Source of the DNA: Anolis sagrei | Taxonomy: Eukaryota > Chordata > Lepidosauria > Squamata > Anolidae | DNA: 64,000 bases | Assembly (NCBI RefSeq): GCF_037176765.1 | Contig: NC_090021.1 | Span: 53,904,953-53,968,952 of the forward strand | Direction: 5' to 3' | Shown: positions 46,200 through 58,291 of the stretch, piece after piece | How positions within the stretch are numbered: the first letter of the stretch is position 1 | Layout of the letters: every line of letters begins with the position of its first letter | Made by a program: the position numbers and the translations under genes | Notes under the pieces: generated by a model | Told to the model about the DNA's origin: nothing | Seen by the model: only the letters and a program-made list of their open reading frames with translations | The model's database searches: none

Positions 46200-48230
46200 A
46201 AAATAATGTTTTTATTTATTTCATCCATTTTCATTTCTTGTTCATAAAGAGATCTGGAAGGTTAAGAAATGGAAATATTTATATAAATATAAAGTTCTGG
46301 AAACTCAATATGGTGTATGGGCCAATCTAGACACAGGTAAGACATTAGCTTTTCTCTTGCAATAGACCACTAGGTTATTTCAAAATTGTTTTGCAAACTT
46401 TGCTCAAAAGCATCCTAAAAAACAACTCCGCATTCATGTAGACAGCTTGCTCATGGCTGAATTGAGGTTAATAAATAAGTTAAAAAATTCTACTTGCAAC
46501 TGAAATATTTGGGCCAGTGTCCAATGCTAATGTTTTGTAGCACCAAGTTAGTGGCTGTACATTTTCAGAGTTAACGCAGAAGCAGTATCCAATAAAATTT
46601 TATTGTGCAACTTCTTGCATGGCTGCATGTGCAAGCATGTAATCCATCACACAAATGCTTATGGGGACTTTCTTTCAGCTAATGTTAAAATTGGCTTTAG
46701 GACATGATATGAGATTTAATAAAATCTACTAGTTTTGGAAGTTTTGCATTTTTGTACATCAAGCCCTCTGACACATGGCAAACTACTTTCAAATTGAGGA
46801 GAGGTTAGTCAAGCATATTTCAAGAAGGGTTTGCCTCCAGGGAATTCTTTATTATATTAAAAGCCTGCAGGGGTTTCTCACTTGACTTTGAAATTATCTT
46901 GGCATGAAGGTAAACAGAAGTTAACAAGTCCAAAGACAATAAAAAAAATATTCTAGCATGCAATGTCAATGTATGCAATTCCCAGTGGTTCCTATTTCTG
47001 TTCTCTCTTAATTGTTTATGGTTGTTTTCATTGCATAACTTTTTATTCCTACATTAGTTTTAAACAAGTTTAACCACTGGGGGTAACAAAATCTAAAAGG
47101 GAAGCAAGATAAAATTCTAATGGTTTGCTAAGGAGACAGAACTTTGATTCAACAATGATAAAAAACTACTGGTGAAACTGCAAAACTAGATTGTTCCTTT
47201 TGGACTTTGGTCTAGGTAGATTTTAATTCTTCCCAGTCTGAGGCATGCATTTTAGATACAGAACTCATGTCACATTCCTCTCACAGGGTTCATCTGTTTC
47301 CTTCATAATATGGTCAAATAGAAATCACTATCCTGAAGAGAACCACTAAGAGCTTTGATATGTCTATAGTCTATTTTGCTCATCATTCATGTTTGCAGTG
47401 GGGACGAATAGTTAACAGATGGGTCGTTGTCAAGTATGCCAGTAAGATGCTGGTGTTCGTTACATGCACACTTTACATTTCTTAGTGTGCATTTAAAACA
47501 TAAAATATGAAATGTAGCAAACAGTTTTTAAAGGGTATGCAGATGGTACTTTTCAGAAGCCTTTTTTCTATGTGTAGACAATCTATTTTTAGAATTCCGT
47601 ATCCTGAAAACCCGCAGTTTAAAAACACTTCAAAGTTTGTCAAGGCTGTGTATAAATGATGGATGCATTCCTTATTGCAGTTGCTATATTCTGAATTGCA
47701 TGGCCAGCTAACATCTAGAATCTAGATAGAGGGCTTTGATTTTTTGCAGGACTATGCCAAATGACATAATTCACCAGGACAATGAAAAACAAGACATACG
47801 TTAATTAAGCCGAATTAAACCCAACATTTCCATAAAGTCTGGACTTATTGCATGATAGCTGGAGACAATATCTTTGCACAGTTAGCTGAAAAGAAAAATC
47901 AATAGTCTTGCACTAAATTTTCAATTTGCATATGAGTATGTGGAGATCAGAAACTGTAAGGAAGGCAATCACCTTTTTCTTCCTCATGTCACAAGTGTAG
48001 GTGGTAATCACAGTATCTCAAAAGATGAATATGTTTACCAGTTTCTCATGTTGCCTCTTGAGACTTTAGCATGATTTCGATATTCCTAATAACTGGAAAG
48101 TGCTTCCTATGTAGAATGTAGGTCCTTATAATATTTGCGATTCATCATCTGGAGGTGCCATGTCATAAGAAGATTGAAGATCTTCAGTAATTGTCAATGA
48201 GGTGTCAGCAAGTGTTTATATCCTCTTTCT
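46200..48230 (-). other. CNST: probable CNST 3' UTR
   Basis: About 2 kb below the CNST stop with no recognised repeat. Two overlapping AATAAA signals on the minus strand lie at 46220-46211. This would give a 3' UTR of about 2 kb; length and end are inferred, not shown. Confidence 0.35.
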
Positions 48231-48436
48231 CTATGAGAAAGATATCCAGTGCTTAAGCTCCTCTATACCCTGCAGTATTCGAGTACAATAAAAGTCCACG
48301 TTGGTTGCAAACTCAGTACATACTGGAGATTCTGCATCGCCAAATGTGCAATACAATGCTGTTCCTCCAATACTAAGGAATACAGTTGCTATACATAGTA
48401 AGATCAGCAAAATGCACGAACCACCTCCAACCTCCT
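48231..48436 (-). CDS. CNST: CNST terminal exon, membrane segment
   Basis: Encodes EEVGGGSCILLILLCIATVF, a Gly-containing continuation of the helix, then ALYCTFGDAESPVCTEF and ends LKHWISFS before TAG at 48233-48231. Very close to human. The helix lies near the C-terminus with a short far-side tail. Confidence 0.96.
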
Positions 48437-49669
48437 CTGAAAATATAAGATATATGACATATGATCAATCATACATAGCTTAAGTATTTCAGTTCAGTCA
48501 TTGAATATTGCCTGGACTGTGTACATTCACTAATTCTGGAAGGGAGAATAAAAGCTATAGCACTACCAAAACACACCTGACAGCAGCGGACTGTTGGTTC
48601 AAAGAGGAGAGAATAGAATTTCTTTATATGCTGTTGAAAAGACTGAAAAAAAAATTAACTTTAAAAAGTTGCCTTTTTAGCTTCATGGAAGAAAATGGGT
48701 TTTATAAATGTTTAGCTATCCATGGCATATATTATTCCTTTTTTTGTTTTTGCATTTTTATTCAACTTTACTTGGACATGTGCCTGATTAAAACGCAAAT
48801 CATCAAGGAAGGGATGTTCAGCATTTTGACACCCTTCTCCCCCTTTTTTCATTTTGAAATGGACAAACGATATACAGTAACTGGAGCTTCTCCGTGGCTA
48901 GTATAGTTTTACAATTTCTGTTAACGTACCACAACATCTATTGGAAGTCTGTGATAGTCACCACTGGAGAACTGTAATTATAAAAATGGTGTGTGGCTAC
49001 TGCATATTTATATCTGTGTGAATATATGGATAGACAGATAACAGTGTTGTAATATTATTTTCCATTGTTCTAATGTGAGACAGCACTTGATTGGTTACCT
49101 GGAGCACATTGCTTCATATAAACTGTATAATATAAAGTGTGACTATAAACTGCTGCATATGAAATGTGAGTATATTGCTTACTAAATTGCATTACTCCAC
49201 ATACATGGCATAAATTAAGAGACTAAACTGGACATATGTTATGACCTGATTACAATCAGTACCTAAGATTCAGATTTGTATGCATTCTCCAAATATTTTA
49301 TTATATTATAACAGTCAACCTTCCACTTCTGTGAATTTCTGTTTGATGGGCTTGTAGCTGTTGCTTAACAAACTGCCTCTGTTTCTTGCCCAGCCAAAAT
49401 CACACCCCTTTAATCCCAAGACAACCCCAGCCACCTGTTATACTGCTTCAAGTGAAGCCAATCGCTGGGTTATCTTGGATGTAAGGGATGACGATTATGT
49501 CTAAATGGATGGAAAAAGGTGGAGTAGAAGGAGAAATTTGAGCCTGTAGTCTTAAAACCACTGATCTTAACTGCATTTTAAATTAATGCTTCTTACCAAG
49601 CAAGAATTAAAAGCTAAGACAAAACACATTTACAAAGTTCAGATAATGTTTCAGGGGAGATAAGGCAGG

Positions 49670-49709
<40 letters not shown>

Positions 49710-52700
49710 TCAAACACATTAACTGAATTCCTTCTAACGTCAAGGTAAATATTAAAGGATAACTAATTAGATAATATGGAACCATTTATAATAATAATAA
49801 TCATCATCATCATCATCATCTTTATTTATATCCTGCCCCCTCACCAAAAGAACTTGGGGTGGCTTACAACAAATAAATACAAAACCAAACAAGAATAAAA
49901 ACATAACACATTACGACAAAATCAAAAACATAGCAAACTAAACTAACCATATCATAATAAAATAAACAGATTAAATTTGGCAGGATTTATAAACATATTG
50001 TGTACCAGGGCAAAACCAGTTCAAGCCAGTTGGTGTTTGTACAACTATAGAAGCCACCATCATATCATAATAAGTTATAGTTAATAATTTCCGAACGCCT
50101 GCTTCCACATCCATGTTTTCAATTCCTTCCTGAAAGTATCTAGAGAGGGGGCCTATCTGGAAGACTGTCTTTGGTCTGACATGGAAAAGGCCCATCACTT
50201 ATAGTAGCAAATCAAGCATCAAACCATCAGCTTGTAACCAAACTGAGGTCACTAAAAAACTAGGGATGTATCAGCATGCTTGGAGAAATTCAGAAGCATT
50301 CCTGAAAAATAATAATACCCTAATGCATACCTGTTCCTATATCACTTAGCCATGGAATATATAGCTATGAAGTTTTAGGTTGAGGAGGGGGAAGACAGGA
50401 GAAGAATTTAGAGAACCCGCAGTTTATAGCAGGTCCCATTTGTCATGGTAATCATCAACTGACATGATAAAATCTTTGATTCCTCATGTTCATTAGTCTT
50501 TAAAGTCTGCATACATATATGATACTGTTTAGAGCAGTGGTTCCCAACCTTTGGTCTTCCAGGTGCTTTTGACTTCAGCTCACAGTTTCTAACAGCTGAG
50601 AAGCTGGCTGGGATTTCTGGAAGTTGAAGCCCAAAACACCTGGAGGACCAAAGGTTGGGAACCACCAGTTTAGTGAGATTGACTATAGGGCACACCTGCT
50701 ATCAGGGCCTTTGAAAATCCAAATAAACATAGTTACAGTATTTTATAGTAAGGATAGGGAACATGTGTCCAGCCAGTCGATGTGGACTATAACTTTCAAC
50801 GTCCCTCATTATTAGCCATGGTGTGTTAGGTAAAAGGGCTCGTGTCCAATCACATTTAGAAACCTTGTGATACCTCAACCCATGTTGTACAGATTCCATT
50901 TACTACATGGCTGTGAAAATATGATATTAATGCATAACTTTTAAAATACCTTGATCTAATGTATCATCCATTTCTTGGAATCTCACTCTTCTTTTGGACT
51001 GCCTCGTCTGGATTTGGGCAAGAGTCTTTCCTTCAGTGTCATCTCTTTTCTTTAATATGGATACAAGCCCTTCTGTAGGCACAGTCTAACAAGAATCATA
51101 GCACAATTATTGTAAAGATGCAGTAATAAGAGTTTCTGATATATATATATGCATTGAATCATGTTTTATATACAATTATAGAACAATATCTGATTCTAGA
51201 TTTTGCTACTGCAGTTTATTATTACTCTGAAGATTTTTCAAAGACACTTAGGAAATTTGTATTTGAAGCACCATAAATATTGAAGTCCCTGTTATTACAA
51301 TAATACAATGCAAGATAAAATAGATGTATATATGATTTATTGCTACAGCTGAAGAGTTGTCTTTATAATTAAAGAATTTCCTTTGAACACTGCACATAGA
51401 CAATCAGTACAACTATTATCCATCCCTACAAAAATGAATGTGTTTTCTAGGATTTTTGCATGGGCAGTGCAAACAACATGACGTGCAGACTCCTGTAATC
51501 ATGATTAGCAATTTAACAGCTCTGAAACCACAACATAGTGGTGCTGGGAAATGTAAGTTATTTTACAGAAACAGAAATGGTGTGAATTGAAGAACCAGAT
51601 AGTGTTAACAATGTTCCTTCCAAAGAATGAGACATTGATAATGACCATATTGTGACCTTAACACCACAACTTATTTTGCAAACATAATTCATAGAGGAGC
51701 TGAAATGGACTGATCCCAAGATGAACGATGAAGAAAAATAATTCAATTTCAAATCTTCAGATTTTGCAGTGAGCTTTGAGAGTTGGACTGATTGCTAGGA
51801 ATTTGAACAGTTTAATTTGAGGCTCTATAGGTTTAGCTCCTATGGGGGTTCTTTTCTCCTAAGGTGGCACTTCGTCCATCAGTAAGGGAGAGGCACAGGG
51901 CAACAATAACAGTAGGATTTGCTCTTTACAGCAGGCTATCCTTGTGAGTGTAGGGAGACCAGTAAAGAGAATTTGGACATAATTTCAGCTGATTGTGTAG
52001 AGCAGTGGTTCTCAAACTGTGCTCCATGGAGCACTTGGGGCTCTACAGAGCATACTGAGGGGCTCCACGATTCCCTCCTCCTCCCTCTCCAAGCTTTCCC
52101 TCCTCTTTCCTGCTCCCCCCCCCCCCCCTGCCACTAAAAGCCTTTTCCCCTCACCACTTGGAACTTTCTGATGACTGTATTGTTGAAGGTTTTTGACAAA
52201 GCAGTTTTTAGAAAGTTCCAAGTGGTGAGGGGAAAAGGCTTTTAGCAGCAAGAATGTGGATGAATAGTGCCTGTTGTGAAGCTCCCCTAAGTCCCCCCTC
52301 GGGGGTGAGAAGGACAGGGTACAAAAGTACAAAATAAATAAATACAAGTTCTGTAGCAAATTTGTGGATGAAACAGGCAGCTACAGGATGTATTGGTCAC
52401 TCTTAAACACCAGGGAATATTAAAGATCCCGTTATTTTCATGCTAAGAATGCACTAGAATATTAAGTTTAATATGAGCTCAAAAATTTTAAATATTCTTC
52501 AAAGATACTCAGTTTCAAGGCATCTATTTTTAAATAAAATTTAGGAATGATAATCCAAGCAGTAATTCTAGTATGAGTATAATTAGTAAACCCTTTCAAA
52601 ATATAAAATCAATAATAAACTGAACTGCTAAAAGCACAAGTATCCAAAGGGAAGATGCTAGCAGCCTTTCTCTGAAGGGAGTATAATTGTTTTTGCTATA

Positions 52701-55700
52701 TTAGAAAAAAAATAATGCTTGATAAATTATTCAACTTTCCAGGCTGCCACAGGGTAAATATAGATATCTTACTGTTATAATTTTTTGTGGTCAGAGTAGA
52801 AACCAAATACTGTTGAAGTTTTCTGGCCTAAATTATAGCACTGCAAAACCTTACAGGAAGATTGTGACCTTCTGCTGATATTGACTAAAAATATTCAAGG
52901 ATTCATAAGAGAGATGACATTCCAAGTCACCTGCACAAATTAAAATATATCTTCAGTTTCCATGTATCTGAACGCATAATTTTCACCTAGAGTAATTCAT
53001 AAGTATCCATTGTTAAAAGGTAAAAAAAAAACCCCAACTAAAACACTCACCCTCCCTCCCAACACAAACAATAATACATTATCAGTATGAAACCCATAAG
53101 GACCAGTGGGACAAAGAACCAAAAATTATATAAATGGTGAAGAGTATATAGGTGAAAAAGTGTTGGGAGACTCAAAATGCACCCAATGCTTTCTAATGTC
53201 TGTGGGGGGCACTTTTGCCATGTTTTGTTTCCCGTGGCTTTGTGGAAAGGGAAATGACTCAGAGGAATTAAAACATAGAAACAAAATGTCTTAATGGGGG
53301 GTGGGGGGGGGATAACAACATTCCTTTACTTTCCCTAGAAACCACTTGAAGGTATTTTTACCCAGTGGGTTCGGTGGGGATAGATTTTGCCCACTTCTTA
53401 TTTAAATACCAACTTAGGGTGAGTCCCACTATAGGACTGCCTGTTCAACAAATCTGTAGATGCTTGGACTATAGCATATGCATTAATCTTATTAGCAATC
53501 AGTTTAAGAGATGGGTGTGCCTTGGATTTTAACCCCTAGCAGTTTACACTTTGTGCAGATATTTTCTTTTGAAATGGTAAACAATTTGACACAGATAGTT
53601 GAATGAAATCCTTGGTCATATATTCTTATGCTAGCCTATCCTGACATAGCATATTTCATTTTATCTGCAGAATGCATGCAGATAAAATACAAAATCTGGA
53701 TCAAAGGTTACAATGGTTAATGGTTAAAGTTTTATTATTATTGCCTACAAAAATGTCAACAGAATTTTAATTACCATTATATTTAATTCCGGAGTTATGA
53801 ATTTTCCTTTTTTAACACAATACCAAGTTCCTAAAATAAGCAGTATTGAACAACTATTTCGTACAGATGATTCCTGCCAGTGTTGGCTCCAGCTTTTTTG
53901 GGGGTGAGGGGGGCACAGGGTATGATGATTTCATATGATTTCATATAGCAGATATTGGTGTGTTTTATTGATCATTCTTTTAAATTGAGGCTGTCTTTTA
54001 TTTTTTGTAGTGTGTTGTTTTGTGTTTATTTATTGTTATTGTTTATCACGTGAGTGTAATTTTATGGGTATCTTATGTGTACTATGGCTGGGGAAAATGG
54101 AAGGAAAAAGGAAGAGGGGCCGACCAAGGGCAAGATGGATGGATGGCATCCTTGAAGTGACTGGATTGACCTTGAAGGAGCTGGGGGTGGTGACGGCCAA
54201 CAGGGAGCTCTGGCGTGGGCTGGTCCATGAGGTCACACAGAGTCGGAAACGACTGAATGAATGAACAAATGGCACTATTGGAACCCCTGGTGGCACAGCA
54301 GGTTAAGCCACTGAGCTGCTGAACTTGCTGACCGAAACATTGGCGATTTGAATCTGGGGAGCGGTGTGAGCTCCTGCTCTTAGCCCCGGCTTCTGTCAAC
54401 CTAGCAGTTCGAAAACATGCAAATGTGAGTAGATCAACAGGTACTGCTCTGGTGGAAAGGGAACGGCGCTCCATGCAGTCATGCCGGCCACATGATCTTG
54501 GAGGCCCCTCCGGACAACGCTAGCTCTTCAGCTTAGAAATGGAGATGAGCGCCACTCCCAGAGTCAGACACAACTAGACTTAATGTCAAGGGGAAACCTT
54601 TACTTTTACCTTTATGGTACTATTATGTACTATTTTGTAAGCTGCCCTGAGTCCTTCTTAGGAGATGGTGGCAGGATACAAATAAAAGTTATTATTATGA
54701 AAAGTTATTGTAGGGCGTCCCAGCCTGAATAAGCCACCTTTCCCCCATTGTTACTACAGCCCTCCTTCCTCTGAGCCCAACATGCATATAACAGTGTAGT
54801 TACAGGAGAGGTGGTGTAAAATGAGGACATTGTCCTTATAAGCAGGAATAGGGAGGAGGAGTTGCTCAGCTGAACAGAAGACTTTGGCTGGTATGTGGGC
54901 ATGGAGAAGAACTCAGAACTGCTGGCTCCTGATACCTGCTTTCATTCTTGGAAATCAATTCACAATTAAATATTAAAGCTAATGTACATATTATAAAGGA
55001 AACAAAGGAAATCTTCTGCCTTTCTTATGCCCCCTAATATGCATAGGAACAACAGCCCAACCAGAATATTATCTGAAATTATTACAAGATATCTCTCTGC
55101 CCTGACACGAAATTTCCATTCCATGTCTTTTACTTTCAACTGATTTATATCTTTCCAAGGCTGATGCTGCAAGCTGACTCAGCCTAGGAAACAAGCTCCC
55201 TCTAGAGACAGCCAATATTCCTCCATATTTGGCTTGGAGAGATTGCTGTCGAATGATGGAAGGTACAGTCTGTGCCCTATTCAGAGACCAATGTCTTCTT
55301 GTGAAACACTCTGAACCCAGTTCAAAGAAGAGCAAGCAAGCGTTAGGCATGATATAAGTACATTTGTCTTTTTACAATAAGAGAAGATGAAAGGTTGCAA
55401 GGGCAAAATACAGTTGATAATACTCAAATGTTTGCTACAATTGCCCACTACTACTACTACTACTACTACTAATAATAATAATAATAATTGTTATTGATAT
55501 TATTTTAGGTTAAAAGTTTACCAAATAACCTAACTAAATTAATGGGTATTGAAATTTAACAGGCAAGATTTTAACACAGAAGCATGTTAAATCATACATT
55601 TTACAGTCTATTTATGTAAATGTTCATATGCTGAAAGAAAAAAGCAAATAGCATTGCGAGATCTTTTTCAAATAGTAATAAAAATGTGTTTAGCCTCACT

Positions 55701-58255
55701 GTCCAAAATTACTAAAAAGGTGTTTCTTTTAAAATTAAAACTATAACAGTATTTAGCAAAAGTCATGGCTTTACATTTTTCAGTATTTTATACATCTGGT
55801 ATGGATTACCAGGACATTTGAAACTACAGTGTATTACAAATGCTGCTCTACTTCTCCGTGCTGTCTGTCAGCTAGCAGTAAGATTTGGATAGGAAAAGAG
55901 TATGACCCTAACATATTATTCTGTGATAAGTATCAAAACATCACATTCTTGCTATGTTAAAGTCAATATTATGTGCTTTTATAAAACTCTTATGTTTCAG
56001 GGTTTAGTTTCCATAGAAAATAAAGAAATTATTTGGTAATTTTTAAAGCATTTTATGCCCGCTTCACTGTCCATTTATTAAATACAAGGTCTTTCTTTGC
56101 CATAACTTTGATACCTTCCTGCTATATTCAAGGTAACAACATTATACTGTCTTTAATTTCTCAGGGAAGGAAAATGTGTTTTCTCTGAAAATTTCAAAAT
56201 ATGGGCATGCATGCACATTTTCAATGGATTTTTGCAACATAAAATTAAATATTCCCTTAAGATTTTTTTGAGGGGGGGGGGGATAAGCTGGAATATAGTA
56301 AATCTACCTTTTTGTTTATCCTTAAACAGAAACAACCTATTAGAAGAGTTGAAGACTGTTTAAGAGTATTCCTAATAAACCTGGAAAACAATCTCTGATC
56401 TCTTAATGGTCAGTAGAGTCAGAACGTTTAGCCCTGTCCTGTGCCAAAATATTGCACAGATGGCTTTCCACATCTTTAGAGCAATGTTTTCCTCCCTCAG
56501 ATATTGAGGGAGCTGCTGCAGTGTGAGAAGACTGTGCCCCCAACATTATACCGAATTCCACTTTTGCATGAGCATAGGTCCAGCTTGGATACAGCTCAAT
56601 ATTTAAAATATTTCTGTGTACTACTGGAGTTAATGATGGTACTATTGACACTCAAAACAAACTGCAAACTACTGAACTTATATGAAAAAGCAACCTTGTT
56701 CATATTGCCTTCAAAAAGATTTTAAAGAAAAAGATAACAGATGACGAATTCTCCTTTTGGCTTCTACGGATGAAATCATAACCTGCAATAGATAGTTTTC
56801 AGTCCACAGCATCCTAGAACACTCAACTCAGAGGCATGATGGGACCTCAAGGAGGTCAGCCAGCTATAAAAGGTGGGTGGGTGGTGCCTTAAAGTTTAGT
56901 TTCTGATAGGCACCTTGGGCTTTGGAGCAGCAAAGCAATGTGCTCATAATGTGATTGTTTTTATAGAAAACAAATGTGATTGTTTTTCATCAGACAGCCA
57001 TGATTGCCATTTACCTTAATATGAAATAAAGAGGTAGCTATACCGATTGTTCCAGATAGTTCTGCCTCAGCATATGAGTGCTACAACTGCAGTTTATTGT
57101 AAATGCTGTGGCCTTGAAAAATATACAGGATGTAATTTTTTTTCATTAGAATCATTTATTCCAAAAACATGCTTTACTGATCAAATTTATTAAGAAGGAG
57201 AAATCAAAACATCCTCTTAAACATGCATTCTATTTCTAAATCGGATGTCTAATAGTTAGAAAAAGTCAGGGAAGAGAAGTAAACACAAAAACCAGAAAAT
57301 AAGGTTATTTTTGCAGTATTTACCTCAGCAATCTCTATCCGTTTTGCCAGTTCATCGAGTGAAGAAAAGCTTTCATCCAAAGCATAACCATCTGAATTAT
57401 AAAGTGCTTGATCAGACAGCATATGTGAAGCAATTTCAGAGTCTCCTTGGCCTTGCATAGACTCTTCTCTGTCTTTTAGGCAACCATTTAAAAACCTGTC
57501 AAAGAAATCTTCTGGTCCTTCGTGTTCCTCTTCCAGAACTGTTGCTTTCTCTTGTCTTCCTTCAGGTGTGGCACAAGCCTGTATAGGTATACTACTTTCA
57601 GCACTCCCATCATCACTGATACCTGATGTTCTGTCCTGGTCAGATTTCTTATCACTCCCATAATCAGGCTGCTGCTGCTGTTGGTTTAATATGCTGCTTT
57701 CGAGCTGGCTGCTGGGAGTCACAATAGAGCCAGAACATTGTTTTGACCTGAGTAAGTTTCTTTCAGATGGAACATTTTCATCTGTGGAAAACAGATCATC
57801 AGCATCTGTCACAATCAATGTATTTACCACTGGCCCACTAGAGCATTCTGCTGCAAGCTCCTCAATAGCTGTTTCTATTTCTGCTGCATCCTCAGAGAAC
57901 TGTTCTTCTCTTAGCGGCCGACTGTCATCTTCACTAGCATCCCCAGATGATAAACAGTGAGAGCGAGGCGTGCTCTGATTCTCTGTGGGCCAAGTAGGTG
58001 GCTCCTGTGTTGATTCAGCAATGCGCTGTTGTTCCTCCTCCATGTGGTCCTTCTCCACAGCTAGGCGATGACCAGCCCTCTCCTGAAGCATGTGATGGCT
58101 TTTAGATTGAAAGCTCTTGCTTCTTTCCCTCTCTGTGTGTTGATTCTCTTTCTTTGGCCCAATGCCAGTCCAAGTTGGTGTATCTAAACGCAACAGGAAA
58201 AGCATTCAAGCATTACAAACTAATTCAATATATCAGCATCACCGAGTGCATGCTT

Positions 58256-58291
<36 letters not shown>

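Noticed and set aside
48301-48906. Plus-strand open frames over and beside the last CNST exon
   Set aside because: The first is the shadow of the CNST coding exon; the second has no family.
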